Source: Deltaproteobacteria bacterium
GTDB taxonomy: Bacteria; Desulfobacterota; DSM-4660; Desulfatiglandales; HGW-15
Length of the DNA: 64,000 bases
Reading direction: 5' to 3'
Assembly: GCA_016926135.1 (NCBI GenBank)
Contig: JAFGPH010000433.1
Coordinates: 3,555 to 67,554 of the forward strand
In this document: positions 18,901-26,198 of the stretch, piece after piece
Layout: each line of letters opens with the position of its first letter
Position numbering within the stretch: position 1 is the first letter of the stretch
Program-made: the position numbers and the translations under genes
The notes under the pieces: model-generated
The model's input: the letters and a program-made list of their open reading frames with translations, nothing else
What the model was told of the DNA's origin: nothing
Databases searched by the model: none

Positions 18901-20467
18901 GGAAGGGCACGCCAAAGCCGGTCAAAAGGAGGTTGTCACCTACCTGCCCACCCGCGCCCTGATCCAGGATAGATATCGCCACGGATTCCCTTCAAGTCGA
19001 TCGCGAGATAAGCCTGGAAATCAGGACTACTTCAGCATTTACCGAGGAATGGTGGATGGGAGCATGAGTCTGATCGCGGATGAGGATGACCGGGCCTTTC
19101 TGCAGGCTGTTTCCGGGCTTCTTTATGCCCCCGTTCATCTCGGGGAGAACACACCCATCGAGATCCGGGCCGGAGGAAGCATCCGAGACATCACCCTTAC
19201 CCTGCCGAAACAGGCTCGTATCAGCGCCGGCGGTTCGATTCGCGACATATTCTATCTGGGTCAGAACAACAGCGTCATGGATCTTTCCACAATCCAGGCA
19301 AAGGGAGACATCGTTTTCCAGAAAGAGGATCTTTTGGCCAACTACCTGGTGGGTATCGAACAGGCCGGTCCGGGGTTTCTCGCTGTTCAGGCAGGCAACA
19401 ACATCGACCTGGGCGAGACCCGGGGCATCAAGAGCATCGGGGATGTCTTTAACGGTTACTTGGGCGATCAGGGGAGCTCGCTGATCGTCATGTCAGGCAT
19501 GCATGGCGAACTTGAGAAGGAGGCTCTTGCCCAGGATGTTGCCGCCCTCTTCCAGGAACTGAGGACAGCGGGCGTGGAATTCAGCAAGATGCTGGCCCAA
19601 GGAAGGACCAACGAGGCCAGGCGATTCATCGATGCGGCGAGGCAGACTGTGGTTGGCCCGTTCCTGGAAGGGTACGTCCCGGGAAAGGGGGAAATCAACA
19701 TGATCACCTCCCAGATCGGGTCAGACGCCAAGGACACGGAACTCTTTATCCTGGCAAGGGGAGAAATCAATGTGGGCAAAAGCACCTTCTTCGCTGAGGA
19801 GGAGGATCGGAGAAGCACGGGCATTTACACGGCCCTTGGCGGGGGGATCAACATTTTCTCCCGGGGAGACGTGAACGTGAACGAATCGCGGATCATGACC
19901 TACATGGGCGGTGATATCACCATCTGGAGCGATGAGGGGAACATCAACGCGGGCAAGGGCTCCAAGGCGGCTATCAACGTGGATCCGCCGAAACTTACGT
20001 GGGTCGGGGGCGTCCCTGTGGTCAAGTTCATTCCTCCGGCAGTGGGCAGCGGCATACGCTGCCTCACCTATGACCCGGATGGATATGAGGGGCCTCAGTA
20101 TCCGCCGAATCCAGGCGATATCTATCTCACTGCGCCCATGGGTATCATCGATGCCGGGGAGGCGGGGATCTCCGGAGGGAACCTCTTCCTGGGGGCAACA
20201 CAGGTCCTGAACGCCCAGAACATCGAAGCGGTGGGGGTGAGCGTCGGCGTGCCCACGACTACGGGCAGCGCAAACCTGGGGGCCCTGTCCGGGGCCGGGG
20301 AACTTGCGGATGCGGGCAAGATGTCGGAGCAGAGCTCGGCCCTGGCCTCGTCCAGGGCCGAGGCTGCAGCCCAGGCCGCGAAGCTTGCCGAGGAGTTCAT
20401 GGCCAAGTGGGTGGAGGTGCGGGTCGTGGCCTTTGACACGGGGGTGGGGGAGGACAAGGAAGACTAG
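9932..20467 (+). CDS. TpsA: giant filamentous-haemagglutinin-type exoprotein
   Basis: 3,511 residues from ATG 9932, chosen for AGAGGG 7-8 bases upstream and the signal peptide that follows (KKARRLLPALGIAAWLAWVPAPALC). The two-partner secretion domain occupies about residues 30-260: NKLTVNQNKEKAVFEWDTFN, then NRIYDANPSMIFGKLTADG and VYLINHNGILFGPSSRVNVH match the haemagglutination-activity domain. The body is mostly repeated GG, IDVSG, LTAGS and related turns typical of a right-handed beta-helix. The C-terminus is helical and ends KWVEVRVVAFDTGVGEDKED, resembling the DUF3739 region of FHA-family proteins. It is exported by the adjacent TpsB and should form a surface or released fibre. Residues about 850-950 are lower in GC and predicted helical, breaking the beta-helix pattern. 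No LPXTG, CTERM or barrel anchor is seen. Confidence 0.93.
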   Translation: MKKARRLLPALGIAAWLAWVPAPALCGPTIPGLYSNYTAPLPNALPVPKTGGTFEGNWTRDDAINKLTVNQNKEKAVFEWDTFNIGEKAWTHFNQENSDWVALNRIYDANPSMIFGKLTADGKVYLINHNGILFGPSSRVNVHSLIASSLQMTNKDFLDAVLRFKAGEYDRTTDTIDPLKSNPNAVVSNHGEIETDVLGSVFLLAPRVENAGSITSPSGQIGLAAGEDIEVNPGNTVTVNNAGAAVNYAHNLETGSLIADTGLVGMYGREVWQEGLIRSVTAIKKGGSIELRASDRVYTGEKSLTTTAISNSTETAHSSFPFEGGRIDIGGLAGGTTVGLIEHWGEIVAPAGTVNLLGENRVFLGSGSLIDVSGSWVDLPAEAVITSVQLNSNELRDAFSQKGGLLQGEKIEVNKLTGSTIGDLSEHLDSEEVMALERSTYGGRITIRVTGDSGDIIMKEGARIHFSGGGIRYGEGHVATTKLLAGKRLYDINEAPEYMLFDRIMGLHETYHQRYGVVESFEGLYMGGASPVKDYWAGHVEARDAGTLMLIAKRIVLDGEIKGSVEKGLYQKEASESEDENEKQTKAGLREPAGGTLIIGDPLDDDAAPASGMHRFVVDSVIIKADATPAGDDLGPDPVLFPFPEEREGRTLLSAEILNAAGLSNLQIYTNGLFETEADARVSLRPGNWKEGWVDADNKPIGRFYAVAGSILHRGEVSVPAGTIRMIVRDTMTDFPAGEKKVVLPGGSRLNAAGERIDNSLAGQGNSDASIQSGHIHGGSIRIADETAGGQGVFILPDAQIDVSGGYEINEEGKVSGGDAGALEIAGPTLFLLGEVKGLSLPGKQGGRLSLSQNEFLIMPFDIYSQSVDLLKAGTEFARQNREDTLELLNRYFVLNNMDRISTEQLTAATANIENSIPLLRRNDLVTVGPMFFKRDRDSTGFAHIELMSLGDLVVEPGVNLEPSWARLPMPEIGPRASSGLPLIVNLVSSGSGLVLGPNGYVFVEPMYAGDTSITLLAGKVRPFIEVDEDDLNLARITLHSGSRIAVAPGGEIQMKGPGIDIQGELKTLSGTVSLTATYADLRLGGSSRILATGFNKPETTAIMKGLPTGYDPQPGGAVSLTAGSSDDAISGNLVIEPGASIDVSGSDPVATYVLKPEGGYSSLQVAGAPGSIGLAYRGNLILQGELSGRAKMEGMKGGGLSLSHLNNLDNSSLLKVTGEQLMDFTNRGFDDLTFKSAQRIALAGPMDLNIGRCLTLDAPHIEGLGEGLIRFHAPWIRVVNTRGQYLSEDEYNNILKRADTIKEAGLHLDAGWMDMEGSVLLTGFESVMLEAEKDMSLTENYYRLGLASAVDKWEGLLKTTADLTLKAGRIYPTTLSDFTILGGSRVTILPGDRLTEGPVPSAGGSLTIEADNIYHGGHLAAPFGSIALRGDYETGEVLLQPGSAIVTAGELPVLYGTLEDLVWRVPDKSASPSALGLEVTGLPQKSVEITGRSVLLQEGSRVDVSGGGMLFSYLFQPGLDGSRNPLTKKGRYVIMPGLSIVRPGDAMVLEGAAGLPAGAYSLLPEWFAFLPGAMVLTDLAESGEGYSPGKRISREGFPVVQGYETVMGTSVRSPISRGFSIRPASDVIAEGHFTVAEAQVGAAGSVKVQGKTAILDGTIRIQSMPGYKGGTIALGAQRMAIGHPTDEFLPDLILEPTFFSEMDLEEIRIGDRNLDPSIRTEEVRMYAGGLQAPKVVVSANGNVTLMPGAEIRALDETKRLDHLIYRYDYDPQVGIGIVDLRGIRISKELGLWQAEIGLKGRCGVEALELVGDDQSILKVLHEGETDLPVEIHPPTFVAACAVGGLGEAALASRAGTITLKSGSLLHASHEVSLDGRFDLEDGSVVESDHSTLNLSGSIIYFYDPSRYTKGADGLYLTQTMWNNLSSFDDITLKSESDLIFLGDYSLASTGRLTIDAARLAGSDGDETVSIFAPELSLVNTGSASIAGGLLNDDLGVLSLSGGLLEIGIRFQEGSPERKITIDGFKNIEFASGRDLIFKGRGALDTSWSGTPGGGGDLSVSAARVTTSLYSSGGVDGGTDYVATDIRLDAGGRMLAIEGNGGLPLVNASPGGSLELSAGTIRLGKTGQFNPALIEMPSGIVRLKASNSVYLHEGAVIALRGTDYAPGGALDLRADSGTLDLAEGSLIDVSAGSQGDAGSVALYAPGDGVILNGELLGHGSEGAGGSFSLDANQIGSFNKIYSTLAAGGFDREIAMRARAGDVELGSPLLSSLTMSVDANRFKLVADAGSILLNPNVFIDASGKDNGGRVELHARDLVMLLDNGQPGGRGATITVAGKGEGAAGGEISLGSSDNYVVLFANSLLDVSSGEGGTGGAVNLRAKRYGNDVLILPLGGIIRGASGIYAEAFETYSDTSITTSDINSWKALTQTYMNNAGTIENRLLSGMALQISDGSTDSADKVHLVPSIEIENAANLTLTNTWDLKAWRYGDEPGRLTLRAGGNLNINADITDAPSSRTSLFTNVALPDTWGIRLIAGADLQGADPMAIITGVGDLTMANEKVVYTENADIRFAAGRDAVLLHGKQGRYMINNSMTYNLGTYRGSIYGTVARDLKIGGTTSLSSDRSGGIQTALGDIEIDVGRDLLLISNTNSKSVGIRTTGGIGRLVWQDEWKDHPELWPEEYKSLLSSANSLFMPPFYTPEQRRKRRQDYLDTNIHGYYHMYGQGKEQGGDIRLRVRGNLLAQGFQAFTSEAWDYACQGGHWAPAYERISGGGAILPSAPVGGLAAMAGGDLRVWAGGRFESMAGAFGKGDVSVFAVRDVDGKFLVKEGRGDLTALGNFGLRQNSQKTIETFDGDIAIFAQGNAVVGKAINPTTREGSMFDKQDLFNNQLIELRYAQDASLRVKTLLGDVTLPTGGLFPPILDVEAGGSIHVENALILAPSRSGQLRMVAGGDIDGLYGGGNSHAEIFMSDMAPEAAYAYYPMPSFEYTYPEGHAKAGQKEVVTYLPTRALIQDRYRHGFPSSRSRDKPGNQDYFSIYRGMVDGSMSLIADEDDRAFLQAVSGLLYAPVHLGENTPIEIRAGGSIRDITLTLPKQARISAGGSIRDIFYLGQNNSVMDLSTIQAKGDIVFQKEDLLANYLVGIEQAGPGFLAVQAGNNIDLGETRGIKSIGDVFNGYLGDQGSSLIVMSGMHGELEKEALAQDVAALFQELRTAGVEFSKMLAQGRTNEARRFIDAARQTVVGPFLEGYVPGKGEINMITSQIGSDAKDTELFILARGEINVGKSTFFAEEEDRRSTGIYTALGGGINIFSRGDVNVNESRIMTYMGGDITIWSDEGNINAGKGSKAAINVDPPKLTWVGGVPVVKFIPPAVGSGIRCLTYDPDGYEGPQYPPNPGDIYLTAPMGIIDAGEAGISGGNLFLGATQVLNAQNIEAVGVSVGVPTTTGSANLGALSGAGELADAGKMSEQSSALASSRAEAAAQAAKLAEEFMAKWVEVRVVAFDTGVGEDKED

Positions 20468-20617
20468 GTGAAAGGCGCAAGGCCCAAGGTGCAGGGAAGC
20501 GACGGGACATCTCGGAATGCTGCAATAGTGGAAGACTCGAATGGTGAATTACTCTGTGCGCACTGCGGTTCTGCGCTGCATGGGAGTCGACAAAGGACAA
20601 CGGACTACGGAATTGGA

Positions 20618-22402
20618 ATGAAATACGCAACACGGATTTGCATCATCGGATTGCTCGCAAGCGCGTGGCTGCTCCTGTGCGCGACGCCGGCCTTGGCGTG
20701 GTGGAACGATAAGTGGCAGTACCGGAAGAAGATCACCTTCGACACCTCGCTGGCCGGGGCGGACATCAAGGAGAACCTGACCGACGCGCCGGTCCTGATC
20801 CGGCTCCACGCCGGCAATTTCAACTTCGGCAACGCCAAGCAGGACGGCTCGGACATCCGCTTTGTCCAGAACGACGACAAGACCCAGTTGAAGCACCACA
20901 TCGAGCGCTTCGACCCCCTGGACGGCATGGCCCTCCTCTGGGTGAAGGTGCCCCAACTGGCCGGCGGCTCCAACACGAACGCCATCTACATGTACTACGG
21001 CAACCAGGCGGCCATGGGAGGCCAAGACCCGGGCGCCACATACGACGTGAACTACGCCGGGATCTACCACGTGGCCGAGATGCAGGGGCCGCCCAAGGAC
21101 ACCACCAACTACGGAAACCACGCCGCGGAGTTCACTGGCGGGCAGGGCCTGCCCTCCCTGATCGGGAACGGCATCACCCTCACCGGCGCGGGCAGCAGGA
21201 TGGTGCTTCCCAAGTCGCCCTCCATCAACCTCTCGGAGGGGTTCACCCTCTCCACCTGGATCAAGCTCGCGGAGCCCCAGAACGACGCCTACCTCTTCTC
21301 CATGCAGGGCCAGGGGGAGACCCCGGCCCTGGTGGTGGCCATCCGGGGAACCAAGGTGGTCTGCACATTGGCCGCGGGAGAGGGCCAGGCGGTGACCACC
21401 GAGGAGGTGGTAGACCTCCCCCTGAACACCTGGCGGCATCTGTCCGTCACCGGAGAACCCCGGAAGCGGGTGGCCATCTTTCAGGATGGCCTGGAAATGA
21501 CCTGGAAGCAGATCACGGGGCCCCTCCCCAAACTGGACGTCAGCCTGATCATCGGCGGTTCAGCGGACGGGCAACACCCCTTGGTGGGAGACCTGGACGA
21601 GATCCGGATCTCCAAAAGCATTCGAAACGTAGGCCTCATCCGTTTGGGATTCAAGTCCGAAGGGCCTGACGGCAATTTCTCGGTTTACGGCAATGAAGAA
21701 GCGGGGGAGACCTCGGGCGGCCTGCCCATCTTCTACCTCAAGACCATCGTGAAGAACATCAGCCTGGACGGCTGGGTGATCATCGGCCTGCTGGTCCTCT
21801 TCTCGGGCTTTAGCTGGCTCATCTTCTTCACCAAGACCTTCACTTTCATCCTGATCGGCCGGGAAAACCGGGCCTTCGCCGGGGCCTTCGCAGAGTCCGG
21901 GGACCTCTTTGCCGTGGAGAACGAAGAGATGGAGAACTCCTCCCTCTTTCGGTCGTACATGGCCGGGTTGGGGGCTATCAGGGACCGCATGGGGAACCCC
22001 GGGCACGAGGAGGGGAAGAGGCTCTCCCCCAGGGACATGAGCGCGGTGCGGGCCGCCCTCGACAGGACCTATGTAGAGGAGACCCAGAGGCTGAACGCCT
22101 GGCTCGTGGTGCTCACCATGGCCATTGCCGGCGGGCCTTTCCTGGGGCTTCTGGGCACGGTCTGGGGGGTCATGAACACCTTTGCCGCCATGGCCGAGGC
22201 GGGCGAGGCCAACATCATGGCCATTGCCCCCGGTGTGGCATCGGCCCTCTCCACCACGGTCTTCGGGCTCATTGTGGCCATCCCGGCCCTCTTTGCTTAC
22301 AACTATCTGACGAGCAGGATCAGGGGCTTTATCGCAGAGCTCACGGTGTTCATGGACCAGTTCCTGTTCAAGGTGGAAGAGTCCCTGGGAGGTGAGGAAT
22401 GA
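20618..22402 (+). CDS. ExbB/TolQ-type proton channel with periplasmic DUF2341-LamG domain
   Basis: 594 residues from ATG 20618. A GTG at 20468 would add 50 residues of spacer-like repeat sequence, so it is rejected. Signal peptide 1-27 (LLCATPALA). Residues about 28-140 are DUF2341 (WWNDKWQYRKKITFD, APVLIRLHAGNFNF, YMYYGNQ). About 165-370 is a LamG/concanavalin-like domain (GITLTGAGSRMVLPKSPSIN, FTLSTWIKL, DEIRISKSIR). The C-terminal 200 residues carry three membrane segments with ExbB signatures (GGPFLGLLGTVWGVMNTFAA; APGVASALSTTVFGLIVAIP). It should couple the proton gradient to TonB with the ExbD and TonB encoded directly downstream; the next start overlaps its stop (ATGA). The periplasmic domain may bind glycan or peptidoglycan. 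Confidence 0.88.
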   Translation: MKYATRICIIGLLASAWLLLCATPALAWWNDKWQYRKKITFDTSLAGADIKENLTDAPVLIRLHAGNFNFGNAKQDGSDIRFVQNDDKTQLKHHIERFDPLDGMALLWVKVPQLAGGSNTNAIYMYYGNQAAMGGQDPGATYDVNYAGIYHVAEMQGPPKDTTNYGNHAAEFTGGQGLPSLIGNGITLTGAGSRMVLPKSPSINLSEGFTLSTWIKLAEPQNDAYLFSMQGQGETPALVVAIRGTKVVCTLAAGEGQAVTTEEVVDLPLNTWRHLSVTGEPRKRVAIFQDGLEMTWKQITGPLPKLDVSLIIGGSADGQHPLVGDLDEIRISKSIRNVGLIRLGFKSEGPDGNFSVYGNEEAGETSGGLPIFYLKTIVKNISLDGWVIIGLLVLFSGFSWLIFFTKTFTFILIGRENRAFAGAFAESGDLFAVENEEMENSSLFRSYMAGLGAIRDRMGNPGHEEGKRLSPRDMSAVRAALDRTYVEETQRLNAWLVVLTMAIAGGPFLGLLGTVWGVMNTFAAMAEAGEANIMAIAPGVASALSTTVFGLIVAIPALFAYNYLTSRIRGFIAELTVFMDQFLFKVEESLGGEE

Positions 22403-22806
22403 GACGCGATCTCTTTGATTCGAAGATGATGGACGAGATCAACGTAACGCCCTTGCTGGATCTCGCCTGGACATTGCTGGTGGTCTTCATCATTGCGGTC
22501 ACCGCGGCCATTCAGGGCATCAAGGTGAATCTTCCCAAGGCGAGCGCCGCGCCCACGCTTCAGAAGCCCAAGACCAAGGCCATCACCGTTGCCGCTACCG
22601 GCCAGATCTATCTGGACACCTTCCCGGTGACCATGCAGGAACTGGAGCTGAGGCTGCGGGCTTACAAGGCCGCGGACCCGGACCTGCCCGTGGTGATCAA
22701 GGGGGATGAGTTGATCTATTACAAGAGTATCATCGAGATCCTGGACCTGCTCCAGAGGCTGGAGATCTCGCAGTTGGGGCTGGTGACGCAGAAGCTGGTG
22801 AAATGA
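22399..22806 (+). CDS. ExbD/TolR-type protein
   Basis: 135 residues, starting at the ATGA overlap with the preceding stop. The N-terminal cytoplasmic stub (RRDLFDSKMMDEINVTPLLD) leads to a single membrane helix (LAWTLLVVFIIAVTAAIQ). In it the conserved membrane Asp (LLDLAWTLL) that carries protons in ExbD/TolR is retained. The periplasmic domain follows the family pattern (KAITVAATGQIYLDTFPVTM; ADPDLPVVIKGDELIYYKSI). It forms the stator with the upstream ExbB and works with the TonB-like protein 4 bases downstream. Length is normal. Confidence 0.93.
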   Translation: MRRDLFDSKMMDEINVTPLLDLAWTLLVVFIIAVTAAIQGIKVNLPKASAAPTLQKPKTKAITVAATGQIYLDTFPVTMQELELRLRAYKAADPDLPVVIKGDELIYYKSIIEILDLLQRLEISQLGLVTQKLVK

Positions 22807-22810
22807 GCTC

Positions 22811-23506
22811 ATGACCGATCACAAAAAGAAACGGGCCTCTCCCAAACTCATCTGGATCGCCTCCGGGGGCATCGCGGTGCTCCTCATCGTCGTGGGGGTG
22901 GTGGTGGTCAAGATGCTCATCTCCGACGACGCGGCCAAGAGGAGACAGATGATCCAGATGGTGACCCTGATCAAGCCCCCACCTCCGCCTCCTCCACCGG
23001 AGAAGCCGCCCGAGCCCGAAATCAAGAAACAGGAGGTCATCGAGGAAAAGCCCGACAAGCCCGAGCCCGAAGAGAGCAAGGACAGCCAGGATGACAAACC
23101 CGCAGGGGACCAACTCGGCCTGGATGCGGATGGCACCGCTGGTTCGGACGGCTTTGGCCTGGTCGGGAAAAAGGGCGGAAGGGCACTGATCGGCGGGGAC
23201 ATGGGAAGCCAGTCCCTTCTCAGGAGGTACGCCTGGTACACCCAGATCCTGCAGGATGAGATCCGCCAGAAGGTGAAGAAGAGACTGGATGAGGCCGGCG
23301 GCATCCCCAAGGGCAAGTTTCAGACCCTGGTGCGAATCGTGCTGGACGAGCAGGGAAGTATCCTCAGCTTCGACATTGTGGGCTCCTCGGGCAATCACAA
23401 GATGGATGATGCGGTGAAGGAGACCCTCGCCTCCGCGCGCGTTCAGGAGCCCCCGCCCGAGGGCATGCCCAAGGCCATGAAGCTTCGGATCAGCTCGCAA
23501 GGATGA
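22811..23506 (+). CDS. TonB-family energy transducer
   Basis: 231 residues. One N-terminal membrane helix (about 14-38, LIWIASGGIAVLLIVVGVVVV) is followed by a proline-rich rod with eight consecutive Pro and EKPPEPE repeats (about 58-100). A Gly/Asp-rich linker and a C-terminal TonB domain (about 140-231) follow: SLLRRYAWYTQILQDEIRQK, RIVLDEQGSILSFDIVGSSG, ALASARVQEPPPEGMP-type ending. It transmits force from ExbB-ExbD to an outer-membrane partner. No classic TonB-dependent receptor gene is present in the window, so its partner is open; candidates nearby are the STN-domain protein and the porin. It is co-transcribed with exbB-exbD by spacing. Confidence 0.9.
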   Translation: MTDHKKKRASPKLIWIASGGIAVLLIVVGVVVVKMLISDDAAKRRQMIQMVTLIKPPPPPPPPEKPPEPEIKKQEVIEEKPDKPEPEESKDSQDDKPAGDQLGLDADGTAGSDGFGLVGKKGGRALIGGDMGSQSLLRRYAWYTQILQDEIRQKVKKRLDEAGGIPKGKFQTLVRIVLDEQGSILSFDIVGSSGNHKMDDAVKETLASARVQEPPPEGMPKAMKLRISSQG

Positions 23507-23510
23507 CAGG

Positions 23511-23684
23511 ATTGAATCGGAACGATTGTGGAATGGTGGAATGCTGGAATTGTGGAATTGAGAGATCTTGCAGAGGCGTTCTTCTCAGCCCCTGCGGCCC
23601 CGCAATAGCCTGCGGGACAAGCGGGGTCTTCGATCTGCAGGGAATGGGATTCAACCGCTGACAACAAACCATGGACAGCACAGT
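23511..23684. repeat. Spacer with TGGAAT words
   Basis: GTGGAATGGTGGAATGCTGG continuing AATTGTGGAATTG (about 23528-23559) is a degenerate 8-9 base word repeat, followed by a GCAGAGGCG word. The porin gene begins at 23685. Confidence 0.5.
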
Positions 23685-25328
23685 ATGACTAGACCAACGA
23701 GCTTCATGATCACGATGTCTTTCCTCTGCCTCCTGCTCTGCTCCACCGCGGCGTGGGCCAAGGAAAGCGAACCCTCCTTCGACAGTATCGAGGCCCTGGT
23801 GGAGATCCTCCAGCAGAAGGGCGTCATGAGCAGGGAGGAGGCCCAGCGGTTCGTGGACCGATACAGGAAGCACGGTGGCCCCCCGCCCGGCAGGGTGGTG
23901 AGGCTCATCCCCGAAGAAAAGGAGATGGAACTGGCCGAGAGGATCGCCCAGGACGTGACGGCTCGGGTGACGGAAGACCTCAAGAAGGTGAAAGCGGACC
24001 TTCATTACGCGTCGGACGATCTCATGCAGCGCTCCCGGAACACCAACCTGCGAGTGGAGCAACTGGAGAAAAAAGTGACCGAGGATGTGGAGGCAAAGCT
24101 CAGAAAATCCTCCTGGGCCCAGAGGATCCGTTGGGGCGGGGACATCCGGCTTCGGTACCAGGCCGACTACTTTGACGAAAACAACGCAGACCTTCTGAAA
24201 CCGGACAACCCCACGGAGCTCATGAACACCAAGGAGGACAGGAAGCGCTACCGGGGCCGTCTCCGCCTCGCAGCGGTCGCCACGCTCCTTGAGGACCGGG
24301 AGGTCAATGTGGGCAAGGTAGAGGTCGGGGTGGGCATTGCCACGGGCAACGAGAAGGACCCGGTTTCCACCAACGACACCTTCGGCGACTATTACAACAA
24401 GGACGGCATCATGCTGGACCTGGCCTACCTCAAGTGGACCTACAAGCCCGAACTTCCCATATGGGACAAGATCCCGGAGATCTCGCTCATCGGCGGCCGT
24501 ATGCCCAACCCCTTCTACTCCACCGACCTGGTGTGGGACCAGGATCTCCGGCTAGAGGGCTTTGCCCTGGGTTTGAAGACCGACACCCTGGACTCCAACC
24601 CCTGGAAGGGCCACCTGACCCTGGGCGCCTTTCCCCTCCAAGAGGAGGAGTTCACACAGGACGACAAATGGCTCTATGCCGGGCAGGCAGGGGTTGCATA
24701 CAGGCAGGCCATGGGGCTGAGCTTCAAATTGGGTGTAGCGCTTTACGACTACAAGAATATTGTGGGCATGGCCAATGACCCGTTCCGGCCGAACCTGCTG
24801 AACTGGACTGCGCCGCAATTCCAACAGAAGGGAAACACCCTCTTCGATATCGATCCGACCGCCGGGATCAGGACGGCCCTGGCATCCGAGTACAAGCTTC
24901 TGAACGTGACCGGGATCCTGGACTACGACTACTGGTTCCCCATTCACATCATGCTGACCGGAGACTATGTGAAAAACAGGGGTTTTGACGTGAACGACGT
25001 CTCCCGCCGGACCGGCAACCCCAACGTGAAGGAGGAGACGACGGGTTACCAGGTCGGTTTGACCGTGGGGTATCCCCAGACTACGGCCTTCGGGGAATGG
25101 AACCTCTCCTTGTTCTACAAGTACCTGGAGGCGGACGCGGTGCTGGACGCCTTCACGGATTCGGATTTCCACCTGGGCGGCACCAATGCCGAGGGGTGGA
25201 TCCTGGGGGGACAACTCGGGGTGTACAAGAACGTGTGGCTGAGGATGCGCTGGTTCGGCACCGATGAGATCGAGGGGCCGCCCCTGGCGATCGACACGCT
25301 GCAGGTGGATCTGAACGCCAAGTTCTAG
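23685..25328 (+). CDS. Putative porin with N-terminal coiled coil
   Basis: 547 residues from ATG 23685; ATG at 23706 and 23715 are alternatives. Signal peptide ends at AAWA. Residues about 30-70 form a short helical domain (IEALVEILQQKGVMSREEAQ, as in Porin_5-type proteins), followed by a coiled coil (about 90-150). The barrel starts at WAQRIRWGGDIRLRYQADYF. Typical barrel strands include KVEVGVGIATGNEKDP, YLKWTYKPELPIWDKIPEIS and GRMPNPFYSTDLVWDQDLRL. It ends DTLQVDLNAKF with terminal Phe. This matches the putative-porin family (PF16930-like) with the SLH-like helical pair. It lies just after TonB and could be the energised outer-membrane partner, though porins are not normally TonB-dependent. 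Confidence 0.85.
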   Translation: MTRPTSFMITMSFLCLLLCSTAAWAKESEPSFDSIEALVEILQQKGVMSREEAQRFVDRYRKHGGPPPGRVVRLIPEEKEMELAERIAQDVTARVTEDLKKVKADLHYASDDLMQRSRNTNLRVEQLEKKVTEDVEAKLRKSSWAQRIRWGGDIRLRYQADYFDENNADLLKPDNPTELMNTKEDRKRYRGRLRLAAVATLLEDREVNVGKVEVGVGIATGNEKDPVSTNDTFGDYYNKDGIMLDLAYLKWTYKPELPIWDKIPEISLIGGRMPNPFYSTDLVWDQDLRLEGFALGLKTDTLDSNPWKGHLTLGAFPLQEEEFTQDDKWLYAGQAGVAYRQAMGLSFKLGVALYDYKNIVGMANDPFRPNLLNWTAPQFQQKGNTLFDIDPTAGIRTALASEYKLLNVTGILDYDYWFPIHIMLTGDYVKNRGFDVNDVSRRTGNPNVKEETTGYQVGLTVGYPQTTAFGEWNLSLFYKYLEADAVLDAFTDSDFHLGGTNAEGWILGGQLGVYKNVWLRMRWFGTDEIEGPPLAIDTLQVDLNAKF

Positions 25329-25337
25329 GAATGGGCA

Positions 25338-25455
25338 AGATGAAACTTGAAATTGGAAATTCGGGAGCCTCTCGCAGAGCCCGCAGAGGGCGCAGGGGTT
25401 CCTACGGTTCTCAATGATCAATCATCAATCGCCAATCGCCAATCGTCATTCAAGA
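25338..25455. repeat. Cluster of word repeats
   Basis: Three word families lie end to end: GAAACTTGAAATTGGAAATT (about 25342-25361), CTCGCAGAGCCCGCAGAGGG (25373-25392), and ATCAATCATCAATCGCCAAT continuing CGCCAATCGTCATTC (about 25417-25451). None is coding in a supported frame. Confidence 0.55.
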
Positions 25456-25478
25456 GGCCACGGACAACGGACCCCTGC

Positions 25479-26198
25479 ATGAAGAATGCGCTCAAAGTTC
25501 TTCTGATCATCGCCGTCGGGCTTTCCGTCGGCCTCGCCCTCGGGTATCTCAGGCTCCGCCAGGAGCGGGCCGTGAGCGCCGAGAAGATCCTCAAGCTCGA
25601 GCAGCGGGCCGATCTCCTCCACAAGCGCTACACGGAACAGAAGGCCCTGGAGGCCTCGCTTCTCCGCACCAAGGTGATGCTGGAAGGCCAGAAGCGGGCG
25701 GTCCAGGGTGAAATGGACAAACTGGAAGAGGAGAAGAAGGTCATTCTGGAGGAGAAGGCCCGGCTTGCGGAGATGAGCAGTGGGCTCCAGGCCAGGATCT
25801 CCGGCCTGGAGCAAAGACTCAAGGACGCCCAGGACCGTCACGCCGGGATCAAGGCGGAAAAGGAGACCCTGGATAAGATGCACCGCAAGGCCCTGGAGGA
25901 CCACAAGAACCAAATGGCCAAGCTCAATGCGCAAAAGAAAGGGATGGAGAACGACTTCAAAGCCGCTCTGAGCGAAAAGGAGCAGAAACTCGGCCGCTGT
26001 GCCTCCCACAACCAGAAGCTCTCGGCCGCTGCGGAAGAATTGCTCCAGCGATACGAAAACAAGGGGGTTTTCACCTCTGTGCTCCAGAGAGAACCGTTCA
26101 CCCAGATTCGAAGGGTGGAGATCGAGAACCTGATCGACGAGTACCGGACCAGGATCGAGGACAACAGGCTGGAGAAGAAGGCCAGGAAGTCAGAGTAG
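25479..26198 (+). CDS. Single-span membrane protein with long periplasmic coiled coil
   Basis: 239 residues from ATG 25479. A membrane helix at about 5-24 (ALKVLLIIAVGLSVGLALGY) is followed by about 180 residues of heptad-rich, K/E/L-dominated helix (LEQRADLLHKRYTEQKALEA, LARISGLEQRL-like, LDKMHRKALEDHKNQMAKLN). A short folded tail (FTQIRRVEIENLIDEYRTRI) ends it. No enzymatic motif is seen. It follows the porin and TonB genes on the same strand and could span the periplasm as a scaffold for the envelope system. The function is not known. Confidence 0.65.
   Translation: MKNALKVLLIIAVGLSVGLALGYLRLRQERAVSAEKILKLEQRADLLHKRYTEQKALEASLLRTKVMLEGQKRAVQGEMDKLEEEKKVILEEKARLAEMSSGLQARISGLEQRLKDAQDRHAGIKAEKETLDKMHRKALEDHKNQMAKLNAQKKGMENDFKAALSEKEQKLGRCASHNQKLSAAAEELLQRYENKGVFTSVLQREPFTQIRRVEIENLIDEYRTRIEDNRLEKKARKSE

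Noticed and set aside
20468..20617. 50-residue N-terminal extension of the ExbB-like protein
   Set aside because: It is made of spacer word repeats and would place the signal peptide internally; ATG 20618 begins the signal peptide.
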